Positions 40,724 through 52,660 of a DNA stretch of 64,000 nucleotides are shown here, piece after piece (position 1 is the first letter of the stretch; each line of letters opens with the position of its first letter). The notes under the pieces were generated by a model. That model had not been told where the DNA came from, did not search any database, and saw only the letters and a list, made by a program, of their open reading frames with translations. Origin of the DNA: Oreohelix idahoensis (lineage: Eukaryota > Mollusca > Gastropoda > Stylommatophora > Oreohelicidae); NCBI GenBank assembly GCA_024509875.1, contig JAMPIV010004448.1, positions 124,001-188,000 of the forward strand. Reading direction: 5' to 3'. The translations under genes and the position numbers were made by a program.

Positions 40724-43224
40724 ACTTCGAGAGAGATACAAGGAAACTGTGGAACCTGGTAAAACAACTTAACGATGAAGGTACAAGCCCAGAGAAGCAA
40801 CAGGAGACTCGTGAGAAACAACACGCAGGACGAGATGGAACCATACCTGAAGTTATGGAGGCACCAATCACATTCAGAGAACTGGAGCTTGCAATATCCA
40901 AATTGAAAATGAGAAAGTCGCCGGGAGTTGATGGAGTGTCAAATGAAATGATTAAGAACTTGGGAACCGCAGCAAAAACAAAGCTGCTGCAGATCTTCAA
41001 TATCTGTTGGAACTCAGGCAGAGTTCCACAGACCTGGAGGGAAGCAATCATGATACCACTCTTAAAACCAGGAAAAGACAGTTCACCTGCCTCCAGGTAC
41101 AGACCAATCAGCCTTACAAGCTGCCTCTGCAAAACAATGGAACGTATCATCAACCTCAGGCTACAGTGGTACCTTGAAAGTGAAAACCTTCTTGTACCAC
41201 AGCAGGCGGGCTTTAGGCAGTGTTATTCTACTGAAAATCAGGCAACTTACCTTTCCCAAGAGATTGAAGATGCGTTCCAAGATAAGAAACTGGTACTAGC
41301 AGCATGGATAGATCTAAGGAAAGCATTTGACAAGGTTTGGAAAGAAGGGCTTCTGAAGAAACTGAGAAACTGTAGAGTGAATGGTAGGATGTACAAATGG
41401 GTGAATGCATACTTGTTTAACAGAAGAGCCCGAGTACAACTAGATGGCCTCAAGAGTAAGAAAGTTCTACTGCGTCATGGCGTCCCTCAGGGAGGGGTTC
41501 TGTCCCCCACACTTTTCCTAGTATACATCAACGACCTGGTTGCTGAACTACCACATGGAATGACAGTGGCAATGTACGCTGATGACCTGGTAATATGGTG
41601 CGCAGATGAGCATGCAACAGTGGCCACCAAACTGCTACAAAGAGCTATAGATGCCTTAACCTCATGGGCAAATAGATGGTGTGTCAGCATCAACACAGAC
41701 AAGTGCAGCACTACACTCTTCACCCTCTCTCCCAAACAAAAAGCTGGTGTCATCAAGATAAACGAAGAGCTCCTGAGAGAAGATAAACAACCCACCTATC
41801 TCGGAGTTACATTCGATGATAGGCTGACATGGAAGCAGCACATCAACAAGGCAGCAACAAAGGCCAGGAGGAAGTTTGCCATCCTGAGAAAACTAAGTGG
41901 AACCACATGGGGAGCCAGCGGGAAAATACTTAGTAAAGTTTACCAGCAGGGCATACTACCACACCTGGAATATGGGTCAGCTGCGTGGTGTCCAGCATCA
42001 AACACCACATTACAAGAGCTAGATAAGGTGCAAAACCAGGCGCTTAGGGTCATCGCGGGGGCAATGAAATCAACGCCTATAGTGGAGATGGAGAAAATGG
42101 GGAGGATACAAGCACTGCGAGAACGCAGAGACACGAAAGTGCTAACACAGGCAGAAAAGTTCCTCTGTATGCCGAGCCATCCAATGAAGGACAGATTCCA
42201 AAACTTAGCAATGGGGCGACTGAAAAGAAGCAGCTTTATCCACCAGGCCAAACGATTTCGTAGACAAACCTCAGACTTGCCTGAAGTTAACAGCCCCCTA
42301 AAGTCTGTGCCAGAACAAACCCTTTGGAGAGAGGAGCCTGGACTACCAGTACACATCCAGACAAAAGTGAAAGGAATGTTAGACAGGGATGAACAGAACA
42401 GCGTGCAACGTAGGACAGTCACTCTCAGTTTCCTGGATGATGAATACCCACAGGACCTCTGGGTCCGAGTAGACACGGAAGGGTCAGCACAGAATGCAGT
42501 AAATAATGGAGGAGCAGGAGTGTACATAGAATACCCAAACAACACTAGGGATACGGTCAAAGTACCAACGGGAAAATTCTGTAACAACTACGATGCAGAA
42601 GTCCAGGCAATCAAGGTAGCAACTGAGAAACTACTGAACACCAATCTCGGTCCACAGCCGGTGGTATTCCTGACAGATGCAAGATCAGCACTCCAAGCAC
42701 TTCAGTCCAGAAAATTGCCAGGTATACAAGCCCTTCTTTCTGAACTGTGCAACCAGTGCAGGGTCGCCATGCAGTGGATACCGTCTCATTGTGGAATACC
42801 AGGAAACGAGAGAGCAGACGGACTGGCTAAAGAAGGTGCTGCAGACGAACAACCGGATGTACCAGTTACGTACCATCAGAAGAAAAAGATGATCAAATCA
42901 ATCAGAAAGCCACCAACATCAACACAGGATGACTACCTAGTTATGAACAGATCAGAACAAATTGTCATTCTGCGCCTCAGAACAGGACACAACCGCCTCT
43001 GCAGCCACATGCATACAAAATTCAAAATTGGCAATTCAGCCATGTGTACATGTGGACAGGCACCCCAGACAGCGGAGCACGTACTGCAAGATTGCCCCGA
43101 ATACGATATATTGAGGCAAAGCCACTGGCCCAGAGAAACAACACTGGAAGCAAAACTATACGGACCTCTGTATGAACTACAAAAGACAGTGAAGTTTATA
43201 CAAGAAACAACATTGCAGATATAG
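40627..43224 (+). pseudogene. LINE reverse transcriptase and RNase H (second part of ORF2)
   Basis: 865 codons. The RT core has KSPGVDGVSNEM, YRPISLTSCLCKTMERII, AAWIDLRKAFDKVW, HGVPQGGVLSPTLF and MYADDLVIW (near residue 315), then the LGVTFD thumb. RNase H begins near 42470 with VDTEGSA where the family normally has TDGS, so the first catalytic Asp appears replaced by Glu. The remaining catalytic positions are visible (DAEVQAI, FLTDARSAL, HCGIPGNERAD). A C-terminal MCTCGQAPQTAEHVLQDC zinc motif follows. Reading is open to the stop at 43224. Confidence 0.93.
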
Positions 43225-43266
43225 ACAATATATTTCAAGCGAACGAAAGAAGAAGAAGAAGAAGAA

Positions 43267-43825
43267 ACTCTCTGAGATACCCCTGGTCGCATTCTGGATT
43301 TCTGTTAAAGACGAGTATTCTGTTATTGCAAAATGAGCTTTAATTATTTAGATGCAGTTTTCTACGTCATATTTATGTGAGTTGGGATTTTCAACACTTA
43401 CAAGCATTAAAAAAAAAAAAAAGGAAAACCTCTGTGTTGAAGATGAAAAAAGAGTTTTAATTATTTTAAACAATTAAAAGAAAATCGAATTGAGAGTTTT
43501 CTTTATTCTGAAGTACCCACGAATTAGTGTATTTTATTTAGTATACATCACTAATTGTTTATTCAGCCGCAAATTTTTGGAAAATTGAAAAGTGTGCCGT
43601 GAACACAAAAAAGTTGAGAAACACTGGTCTAGAAGATCTGCTTTTAATATGGAGCTGTTTTCGTCGCACCATTTAGAAACAGTCTGAAGAGTCTCATGTA
43701 TGCTTTTTAGCCATTTCTTGTCAATCTGATCCAGTTATGTAAATGAGCAAGTCATCGGCAAAAGTTAATGGCTCTCCCAAACACATTGGTTGAATTACAG
43801 CTATTTTTGCTGTATAGATGTTAAA
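43267..43825. other. Unassigned AT-rich sequence
   Basis: AT-rich with an A13 run near 43410. The string at 43590-43630 (TGTGCCGTGAACACAAAAAAG) resembles the end of a decayed DNA transposon or retroelement, but nothing can be fixed. Confidence 0.35.
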
Positions 43826-44670
43826 CTTCTTCTTCTTCTTCCTTGTTCGCCCTGAAAAGGACGGTGGTTGCGTTGTGTCTGTTTACGCCGTAGCTGTGAT
43901 ATCTGCACCTTTCGGTCGACACATCCGACTTCAGCACGGCATTTTTGGGACCGGGTTTGCCTTCCCTCTGCGATCCGTACTCGCTCAGCCAGACTGCACT
44001 GCTGCAGACTGTTTCCAGGACCACCACGTGGAGGTGGAGTACGGTCTTGACCAGCTCTGGTTCGCTGATCCTGATGCAAGCAGTCAAGCTATGGGTATTG
44101 GTTCTGATGTCCAAGTTCCCAAGCGAAATGCAACTGATCTATCCATTAAAGCAGCTTCTATCCACCTTGTTAGCAAAGTTTTACACCACATGCAATTACA
44201 GTCTATTAAGCTGGCAATGTCCACACTGTTGTAAGCATCCTCTAGGTCAATTGCCACAGCCACCGTTTTCTTGTTTACCATGGAAACTCTCATGTACATC
44301 ATACGCAAATGTACCAGCATTGTCCCATGTTACTTTCATTGGTCTATAACTGCCCTGGGTATAAGGGAGATTGTGTGCATTTTCAAAGTGGTTCATTAAC
44401 TGTCTCACCACTATCTTCTCAAGTAATTTGCTGTACACATTTTGTAAAGTGATGAATTGATAGCTGCTGTGCATTGTGGGGTCTTTACCAGGTTTAGGAA
44501 GTGGCCCTAGCCAGTCTTCAGACACCTCAGCATTCTGTATGCTGTTGTTGAAAACCCTCACTACATTCACAATGCTAGTCTCATAAAGCGGTTGATACTG
44601 TATACCATCAGGACCTAGGGCAGTGTTTCTACTAGTTTTTACAGTATACATAGTCTTCTTCAGATGAGGT
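43826..44670 (-). pseudogene. LINE fragment with RT core remnants
   Basis: On the minus strand: NTALGPDGIQYQPLYET, LGPLPKPGKDPT and YQFITLQNVYSKLLEKIVVR (RT fingers), then in another frame VAVAIDLEDAYNSVDI (first catalytic Asp) and FRLGTWTSEPIP. The YADD half is deleted and the sequence jumps to a 3' end with a GAA-type tail (CTT repeat at 43828-43840 on the plus strand). It has several frameshifts. Confidence 0.82.
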
Positions 44671-44869
44671 CAAAATATATCTAGCCTCTGATGTCATTTT
44701 CCCGTATACGGTTCTTAATCTCGACGGGCAGCATTATCACCCTTATCCATCTGAGTAATATACCGACTAATGCATATCTTTTTTCTTCATCGGTCTTTAG
44801 ACTTATTCCTGTGGAGTTCGAAATATTGGGTATTTGCTGGCTTATATTTATAAGACCACCTAAAAACTA

Positions 44870-47515
44870 GCAGGAGGGGCCTAAAAAGAGGAACGTGGAA
44901 CGTTAGAACTCTAAACGGAGGAGGAAAGCTGGACAATCTCATTTTAGAGGCAACAAACAGGAAACTTGATATACTGGAAGTTGCGGAGGCAAGATTATTA
45001 GATACAAGCTACATAAAAAGAGACTAATACACGCTTATACACTCAGGAGGGGAAAAGCACGAAAGAGGGGTAGGAATTTTAATAAAGAAGAAATTAGAAA
45101 AATACGTATGTGGATACTGGACACACAATGACAGAATGATGTTACTGAAAATGAGAGCAAAGCCATTTGTCATATCAATCTTACAAACATACGCGCCAAC
45201 TAAAGATCACAGTGAAGAAGAAATAGAGGAATATTATGAAGAGCTACAACACAAACTTAAACCAGTAAAATCTACAGATGTGTTGATAGTAATGGGTGAT
45301 ATGAATGCAACATGGTGATATCACGAGAAGAAAGAAGACATAAGATTAAGCTGGGAGAACAGGTCCTGGAGCAGGTAGACTACTTTAAATACCTCGGAGC
45401 TATTATTGACCGAAAGGGAGGCATCAAAGAAGAGTTGGCCACTCGAAAAGCAGCAGCTGGGAGACTTTTTCAGGCCATAAATCGAGGATTCCTCAGCAAG
45501 AGAGAGGTTGGTAAGAAAACGAAGATGGCTGTATACCGCTCCACCTATGTCCCAGTCTTGACATATGGATGCGAGTCATGGGCAATGACTACAACCCACA
45601 AAAGCCAGATCCAAACCTCAGAAATGAGGTATCTGAGGAAGGTGGTTGAAGTAACAAGAAGAGACATGGTACGCAACCAGACGATACGTCAAGGCCTTAA
45701 ATCCCACCCCCTGCAGACCCAAGTAGAACAGTCCCAACTAAGATGGTTTGGCCATGTCTGCAGAATGGGAGAAGATCGGCTACCACGACAAGCATGGGAA
45801 ACAAAGAGCCAGGGATCCAGACCCCCAGGAGACGACCCAGAGTCCGCTGGGAGGACAACATTAGACAATCTTTGAAGGACCGAGGACTAGAATGGAACCA
45901 GGCCAGGAGGAAGACAGCCGATAGGATAGTCTGGCGCTCTCTCTTCCAAACCTCTACACCTCACGGTAGAAGGGGAACGACTAAGTAAGTAAGATATGAA
46001 TGCAAAAATAGGAAAAGGAAAATACAAGAAAATAGTAGGACAGTAAGGACAAGGGAAAAGAAATGATAGAAGCGACAGACTTATCCAGTTCTGTGAAGAA
46101 AACCAGCTGGTCATATGTAACACCTTTTTTGAACACCACCCAAGGAAACTATACACATGGAAAAGCCCAGGAGATGTAACAAGAAATCAAATTGACTATA
46201 TCATGATAAAACATAGATTTAAGAACAGTGTCACAAGTGCAAAGACACATCCTGGCGCCGACATAAATTCAGATCACAATCCGGTCGTCATCAAAGTAAA
46301 TATAAAGCTAAAAAGAGCAGGAAACAGAAAAAAGGAGGAAACCCAGATAGAAATATCAGCACTAATACAACCAGATATAAAACAAAAATATCTTGTTGAT
46401 GTCAAAAATAAGTATGAACAGTTATTGACAGAAAGCATGGAACAGTACAGAAGAGAAAACCCAGAAGAAAAAGTAGCCGCAAAATGGGAATGTTTAAAAA
46501 CAAGCATACAATCAGCAAATGCACCTAAAGAAGAAAAAAAAATCAAATTTGGATGACAGATGACATCTTGAATAAAATGGCAGAAAGAAAGAAAGAGCAA
46601 AAAACACTCCAGAATATAAAACATTAGACAATGACATATGTACTATATGTGTAGACAAGCAAAAGAACGGTGGATAGAAACAAAATGCAAGGAAACAGAA
46701 GGCCCAAACATTCTCAGATCAGAAGTAGAGAATGCCATTCATATGATACAAAAAGGAAAATCAGCAGGCATGGATAACATAAAAATTGAAATGATAGAAG
46801 CCTTGGAGAGCTTTGGTATAGATACAATTACAGAAATATGCAATGATATATACAATACAGGATATATACCACACGACATGAAGACATCAGTTTTTATAAC
46901 ATTGCCCAAAAAACCTAATGCAACAGAATGTTCAGACTTCAGAACAATCAGATTGATGAGTCATGCAATTAAGATACTGCTCAAAATCATTCAGGAAAGA
47001 TTAAAAAGTAAGGTAGACAGTGAAACCCGAGAAGAGCAGTTTGGTTTTAGACGGAACAGTGGAACAAGAGAGGCAATATTTTGTACAAAAAAGTATGTAC
47101 ATGTGCTTCATTGACTATAAGAAGGCTTTTGACAGAGTCCATCATGAGAAAATAATTGAATGCCTCGAAGACATAGGTATTGATGGAAAAGACGTTACTC
47201 AGTAACCTTTACTAGGAGCAAACTACTACAGTAAGATTTGGAAGGAATTATTCACCAAACATAGACATAAAAAGAGGTGTCAGACAAGGTTTTGTGCTGT
47301 CCCCCTGCCTATATAATTCATACACCGAAAAAAAATTTCAAACAGATACAGGAAATACCAGGACTGAACGTCGGTAAACATCCTTAGATATGCAGATGAT
47401 ACCGTGTTGTTAGCTGAAAGTGAACAGGAGTTACAAAAACTAGTGAAGCAAGTGAACAGTAAAAGTCATGAATATGGATTGGACATTAATGTTGAGAAAA
47501 CAAAAACTATGATAA
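44870..47515 (+). pseudogene. Decayed RTE-like LINE (EN-RT), interrupted by a nested LINE
   Basis: Endonuclease start GTWNVRTLN at about 44897, then ILQTYAPT and VLIVMGDMNA up to 45310. A nested insertion occupies 45311-45992. The nuclease resumes with TWKSPGDVTRNQIDYIM and GADINSDHNPVV. The RT follows in shifting frames: KGKSAGMDNIKIEMIEA, FIDYKKAFDRVHHEK, and RYADDTVLLAESE near 47390, ending NVEKTKTMII. Many stops and frameshifts show it is dead. Confidence 0.88.
45311..45992 (+). mobile_element. Nested 5'-truncated LINE insertion
   Basis: It is flanked by the 13-bp duplication GATATGAATGCAA (45298-45310 and 45993-46005), which splits the GDMNA motif of the host LINE. It encodes the end of a LINE ORF2: VDYFKYLGAIIDRKGG, VYRSTYVPVLTYGCESWAMT, EMRYLRKVVE and RWFGHVCRMGED. 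It ends in the tetranucleotide tail TAAGTAAG. A diverged minus-strand copy lies at 37188-37712. Confidence 0.94.
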
Positions 47516-47530
47516 TATAATATGATAATA

Positions 47531-48732
47531 GCCGCCATTAAAAACGCATCGAAATCGTGACATGTTTTCACTGTTGAAATGTTTATGCAAGTGAGCGATT
47601 TTCAAACCCCGAAAGTGTGCAAGTGATGAAGTTCATGTATTCCCACTTTACTGTCGATGTGATGTTTACTTCAAATTTTGCGTGCTTCACGTGCAAAACA
47701 AGGCTTTTGATAAATTCTGGCTTTATTTAAAGTCGAATCACATTGAAATTTGGCACACGCATTAGTCAAGTTTCAGCGAGTAAAACGCCATTATCTGTTT
47801 TCATCGAACGAAAGTCTGTTAATGTTTTTGTCATGCCTCGACTGTCGTCACAAGAGCGATGGCAAGCTGTTGGTATGCTCAGCAGTGGAATGGCGACCAG
47901 AGAAGTTGCCAGACATTTCAATTGTGACCAGTCCACTATAGTGAGGCTGAACCAGCGATTTCTGGCGACAGGTACCACCAATGACCGTCCCAGGCTTGGT
48001 CAACCTCGTGTAACAACACTAGCTCAAGATCGCCAAATTCTATTGTTACATCTCCGCAATCGCTTCCAAACAGCAACTCGGACAGCAGCTCATACACCTG
48101 GCACTCGGAGACTTGTCAGCGCAAACACTGTGCGACGGAGACTTCGCGCCGCTGGCTTGCAAAACAGACGTCCCAACATCGGTCCTATCTTTAATATTCG
48201 TCGTCCAAGGGCGGGATGGAGATCAACAATGTTCTCCGATGAAAGCCGGTTTAATGTCTATTTTGCTGATAGAAGAAATCTTGTACTGGATTGGCCTGCA
48301 AACTCTCCTGACATGAATCCGATTGAACACGCATGGGATGAACTGAACAGAAGGGTCCGCCAGTATGACATCAACAATGTGAATGATCTCGAGCGAGCAC
48401 TCATTGAAGAATGGAACGCCATACCCCAAACATTTTTCGAGACACGCTGCAATAGCATGAGACGCCGATGCCAAGCCTGTATTGATGCTGTAGGGGGTCA
48501 TACACGGTATTAATGATGGCTGTGACTGAATGACAGTGAGTGCGACTTTTGTTTTTACACCTAGGGTTGACAACTGCTTAGGAGCCGGTTCTGAATTGTC
48601 TCATGTTTAATAATACAGCAAATTTGGGTTAGTAAACGGATCAGAAATGTAAAATCGGTGGTTTCATTTATTTTAAATTTAGCACAACGAGTTGTGGTTC
48701 ATAAACTAATGCGATGCGTTTTTAATGGCGGC
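47531..48732 (+). mobile_element. Tc1/mariner-type DNA transposon, internally deleted
   Basis: Terminal inverted repeats GCCGCCATTAAAAACGCATC on both ends, flanked by TA (47529-47530 and 48733-48734), the classic TA target duplication. Length 1202 bp. It sits directly against the end of the decayed LINE. Confidence 0.93.
47833..48513 (+). pseudogene. Tc1-like transposase with in-frame internal deletion (226 aa)
   Basis: The ATG at 47833 (MPRLSSQERWQAVGM) starts the paired-type helix-turn-helix DNA-binding region (REVARHFNCDQSTIVRL). The catalytic part begins MFSDESRFNVY (first Asp) and jumps from FADRR to NLVLDWPANSPDMNPIEHAW, carrying the third residue (Glu after NPIE). The segment between, normally about 90 residues and containing the second Asp, is missing without loss of frame. 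The product could bind the inverted repeats but not catalyse. Confidence 0.9.
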
Positions 48733-48746
48733 TAGTAGAATAATGG

Positions 48747-49915
48747 TGTAACCGCGTATACCGTGAGTTTTCAGATATAGACTATATTAACATAAAATAA
48801 ATTTTTATAGAAACAGAAGATAAAAGAAAATCTCAACGCAGATGTTTAATTAAACCAGGTTAGCTTCGAAACGCCACGCATTATTTTAGGCCAAGCTTCG
48901 CTTCGAAACGCCAAGCATTAATTAGGGTAGCTTCGCTTACGCCAAGCATTGGTCACGTGATTTCCCACCAATGGTTAAGCTCAGTCCTTTTTTTCTTCCC
49001 CCGGAATGAACGAGAGATGAAGCCATTTTTTTTAATCAGTAATGAATTTAGAGCGGTCGAGACAAGACGTAATTCTCTTTGCTCAGTGATATTCTATAGA
49101 GGAGATTGACTTCGCACAATTAAAGCAACTGTGTAACTTGAAATGTAGAATGTTATATTTTGTGAATTCACGAGAAACGTAAGTAGTGCTAAGAATTGCA
49201 TGCAATAACTGTTAGAGCCCACAGTCATAACTGAAACGGAGCTACGCTCGAAAACTGGGTAAAGAATTGTAAACCCAGGCATATATCTGAACCTTTTACC
49301 AAGAATGAAGGTCCTTAAGCTGAGAGAAAGTCAAACTAAGGAATACTAATGAATAAGAGAAAGTTTGGCTCTTCATTGAAATGAAGAGATAAGAAAAACG
49401 TGAAATCTAGACCACATTAACAAATAAACGAAGGAACACTAGAAGGATAGAGGAGCCACGCCATGTTTTAGCAACTTGAAAAGATTACGAGATGCAATAA
49501 GGAATATTGCATCATTAAAATAATGCATTGACTTTTTATGCTTGTTTATTAAATGTCAACATGCTATTATGCAAATTTGGTGTGGTTACCATTTGACTTA
49601 ACCCAGTTCTTGTTGGAAATTGAATAAACATTTGTTTCATTGAACACAAATGCTGTTGACGAATCATATGTTTGCAGTTAGCCATCATACAAATTATTAA
49701 AGGATCATGCCAAAGCTAATCGTTGCAGGTGCAACACAAATAATAACCATATGCTCTAAAAATAAAACATCATAGAGGATTGTCCCCGAACCTGGTAAAT
49801 TCCTGTAAGTCTGTAGAGAGAAATCATCACCTCTAGCAGGCTAGCTAGTAATCAAAATCTAATACTCTCGATTCAAAACAGCAATCCCCACTACCCTACC
49901 CGGCCACACATCTCA
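48747..49915 (+). repeat. 5' LTR of the Ty3/gypsy element
   Basis: It begins TGTAACCGCG. The right edge is inferred from ...CATCTCA followed by the primer-binding site at 49919. The first part has internally repeated strings (GCTTCGAAACGCCA(A/C)GCATTA, several copies in 48865-48955). Only the first 252 bp are confirmed by the 3' copy. Confidence 0.75.
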
Positions 49916-49918
49916 ATT

Positions 49919-49934
49919 TGGTGCCGTATGACCA
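49919..49934 (+). promoter_or_regulatory. Primer-binding site
   Basis: TTTGGTGCCGTATGACCAG, with TGG complementary to a tRNA CCA end, just after the inferred LTR end. Confidence 0.65.
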
Positions 49935-49961
49935 GTCCTCTAAAAAAGAGCAGAAGCGAAG

Positions 49962-51038
49962 ATGGATCAATTAATGGAAAATTTTCAACAGCTTGGTGTG
50001 GACCAACAACAACAACAACCACAGAACCAACCTGTAAATGCACAACCGTTGCAGCCCCCAGTCAATCCAAATATGGAGGAACCCACATTGATAGCGCTAC
50101 AGCGCCTTACTGAGAACTTAGAAAAGAATAGCAATTATGCAAAATTATCCCAAGTTAGGTCCATAGTACAACCATTCGAGGGAGATAAGAAGAAATTCAG
50201 GAGATGGTTGGCCGACATAGACAAATTTGCGGCAATAGCAGAAACAACAAATGATGAAGAGAAAAAGAAAATCGCTCTGTTAGGTTCTGATTCGTACGTG
50301 ACTGATTTTTTAAGAAGGAGGTCCCAGCAGTACCCCACAGAAACCTACGAGTCCTTAAAGAAAGAGCTCACCCAGAGATATGGGGAAATAATAGACAAAA
50401 TGCATGCTTGGTCAGTCCTTAGAAGCATGAAACAGGAAAGAGATGAATCGGTACAACTTTTTGGAGATAGATTCCTCAATATGGCAGAAGAGGCGTTTTG
50501 CGGAGAAATCCCTACCACACCTGATGTAGAAATACAGTTAGTGGGGATATTTGCCGATGGCCTTAGGGCAGAAAATATCAGAAGGCATATCATTAGAAAA
50601 GACACCAAGACCATTGCTGAAACAATCCAAGCAGCAATACAGGAGGAGAATCTTCACCGAAGGTTCCAACAAAGAGCAGTTAGGGAACCCCGACCACAAT
50701 ATAGGGACTATAATGAGCATGAGCCTATGGAAGTTGACCATGCCAGGAGGCAATGGACTCACCCACGACAACGAGATCATAGGCCCCGCAATTATAGACC
50801 CCCCACACAGAGGCAAAACGACGTCAATAATGTCAATCCGAACGGATGCTTCACATGTGGTAGGCTTGGACATGGTTACAAGTCCTGTAGAGCAAATTAC
50901 AATAATGCACCATCCAGAAGAGGAGGTTATCAACCACAACAACCCGCATCACCCCCACGTGATTACACTAGAAATCAGTATACCAGAGGCACACCTCAAC
51001 CCCTCATGCGTCAGGGAAACGGCCGCGCCACTCACTAA
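49962..51038 (+). CDS. gag: Gag polyprotein of the Ty3/gypsy element (358 aa)
   Basis: Starts at the first ATG after the primer-binding site (MDQLMENFQQLG). A Gln-rich N-terminal segment is followed by a retrotransposon Gag capsid domain: RSIVQPFEGDKKKFRRWLAD, then ESLKKELTQRYGE and SMKQERDESVQLFGDRFLNM. A basic Arg-rich linker leads to one CCHC knuckle, CFTCGRLGHGYKSC, near residue 295. The frame is intact. The PR frame overlaps the end of gag in -1 register, as in many retroelements. Confidence 0.93.
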   Translation: MDQLMENFQQLGVDQQQQQPQNQPVNAQPLQPPVNPNMEEPTLIALQRLTENLEKNSNYAKLSQVRSIVQPFEGDKKKFRRWLADIDKFAAIAETTNDEEKKKIALLGSDSYVTDFLRRRSQQYPTETYESLKKELTQRYGEIIDKMHAWSVLRSMKQERDESVQLFGDRFLNMAEEAFCGEIPTTPDVEIQLVGIFADGLRAENIRRHIIRKDTKTIAETIQAAIQEENLHRRFQQRAVREPRPQYRDYNEHEPMEVDHARRQWTHPRQRDHRPRNYRPPTQRQNDVNNVNPNGCFTCGRLGHGYKSCRANYNNAPSRRGGYQPQQPASPPRDYTRNQYTRGTPQPLMRQGNGRATH

Positions 51039-52660
51039 ACAAGACTGTTAGTGAGGGCAACAATCACAGAAAATGGTCTAAAACAAAAGAAACAACACAG
51101 AATAGAAATTGTCAAGTAGGCCCATCCGGAAAAATACAATATGAAGAAATGTTGCATGATGGAACTAAAATACATCCGGACCCCAGTTCATGCATCATGT
51201 CTATACAGGGCCAACAATATAGGGCACTGGTAGATACAGGAGCATCCATCAGCCTTATTAGGTTCCAGCTGTTCAAGAGGATCCAACACTTAGTACGATT
51301 TCAACCGTCCAAAACACACCTAGCTTCAGTCACGGGACAAAGACTAAATTCAGTTGGGACAGCATGGCTAAAATTTTCCTTAGGCGAAACAAATTTTGAA
51401 CACCCATTTGTCATTACTAAAGGAATGTCTAGAAATCTTATCCTAGGGAGAGATTTTTTTAACAAACACAAAGTTCGAATATACTATGACCTCCACAAAA
51501 TCAAAGTCAACAATACGTACATAGATCTCCAGGACGATATCCACATAGCGTCTTTAGTAAGGATTACAGCTCCCATAACGGTGGCTCCAAACTCCCTGGT
51601 CATAGCAAAAGGCAGAGTAAAAAATTCTGAGTACATAACACCAGGGCAATCAATTCAAGTACAGCCCCTAGCAGAAGAAAGCATTATTGATGACCCATTG
51701 TTGCAAATTACAGAGGGAATCGCTGAAGTCTCGAAGTCCAGAGATTTCCCCATCATGATATTGAATATGTCAGGAAAAACTACCACTATAAATAGAGGCA
51801 CAGTTGTAGCGCAAGTGGATACGTCAACAATAAGACAAACCAAAACCAATAGAGACCATCCACAAATTGTCTCAACCACTCCCACTGGACATAATGCACG
51901 AAATCGCAGTACAAATAACCATAGTACACGGAAAGTAAACAGTTATAAGGCTTATGCAGAAAAAGGCAGTAACATCAGTCACAGTCATGTTACACCACAG
52001 CATACCCTACCCAGATGGCAGAAACGAACCAGTCCATACATAAGAAGAGAAAGGCCACAGTATGAAAATGACTATAATTACTCATTCTTGCGCCCCAGCA
52101 CACCAAGAGAAAAGATGAAGTGCTGTATATCACAGAGTAACAGAGAAACAGAAATTGTCTTGCCAGGAGGATATCCAAAGCGACAAGACAGTGATACATG
52201 CCCCATGGAGTATCAATATAACTCAAAAACAGGTGGATATGATAAAGTCCCAAAACCAATTGAAATTTCCGAAGAAAAGGAAGAATTCTTATATGACTAT
52301 ACCACAGGAGGATACTATAGCAGCAAAGTTGGAAACAGAAAGAATGAAAAATTTTCGCCCAGGGAAAGAAGACAGCCCTATAGCACAAACAGAAGAAATA
52401 CAGTAACGTACGCGGATAAGCGCAGTTACGACAGAAATAATCAGAAAAAATGGCACAACAACGACTACCCCAGAAATATAATAAAAAATGAATATACAGT
52501 AAATGCAGTGACAAATGGAAATGCACACAGTACATGGCAGAGGAGACAGTACCAAGCACAGCCCAATGAACGGCAAAGAACTACGCAAAAGAAAGCCACA
52601 TACCAGGAGCAGAGATTTTCACAAGATGCAAGAAAAAATGTCCCAAAATTATGGGAATGA
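51020..52660 (+). CDS. pro: Protease-linker ORF of the Ty3/gypsy element
   Basis: Open in the -1 frame from within gag, with the first ATG at 51149. The aspartic protease core is QQYRALVDTGASISLIRFQL (DTGA active site) and later NLILGRDFF. It is followed by about 300 residues of Asn/Tyr/Arg/Lys/Ser-rich linker without a known domain, which is long for this position. The frame ends at 52660 and overlaps the RT frame by about 146 nt (+1 or -2 shift). Confidence 0.88.
   Translation, partial: RPRHSLNKTVSEGNNHRKWSKTKETTQNRNCQVGPSGKIQYEEMLHDGTKIHPDPSSCIMSIQGQQYRALVDTGASISLIRFQLFKRIQHLVRFQPSKTHLASVTGQRLNSVGTAWLKFSLGETNFEHPFVITKGMSRNLILGRDFFNKHKVRIYYDLHKIKVNNTYIDLQDDIHIASLVRITAPITVAPNSLVIAKGRVKNSEYITPGQSIQVQPLAEESIIDDPLLQITEGIAEVSKSRDFPIMILNMSGKTTTINRGTVVAQVDTSTIRQTKTNRDHPQIVSTTPTGHNARNRSTNNHSTRKVNSYKAYAEKGSNISHSHVTPQHTLPRWQKRTSPYIRRERPQYENDYNYSFLRPSTPREKMKCCISQSNRETEIVLPGGYPKRQDSDTCPMEYQYNSKTGGYDKVPKPIEISEEKEEFLYDYTTGGYYSSKVGNRKNEKFSPRERRQPYSTNRRNTVTYADKRSYDRNNQKKWHNNDYPRNIIKNEYTVNAVTNGNAHSTWQRRQYQAQPNERQRTTQKKATYQEQRFSQDARKNVPKLWE

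Larger units (their letters stand above)
39296..43266 (+). mobile_element. Non-LTR retrotransposon, I-type (EN-RT-RNase H)
   Basis: A LINE with apurinic-type endonuclease, reverse transcriptase, RNase H and a C-terminal CCHC-like motif, ending in a GAA repeat tail at about 43243-43266. Only about 140 bp precede the coding part and no separate gag-like ORF1 is visible, so the 5' end is probably truncated. The RNase H plus zinc motif at the C-terminus points to the I group of clades. Confidence 0.92.

Noticed and set aside
44700..44880. Possible extra host exon before the RTE-like LINE
   Set aside because: No similarity to the remaining Na+/K+-ATPase protein and no convincing splice sites.
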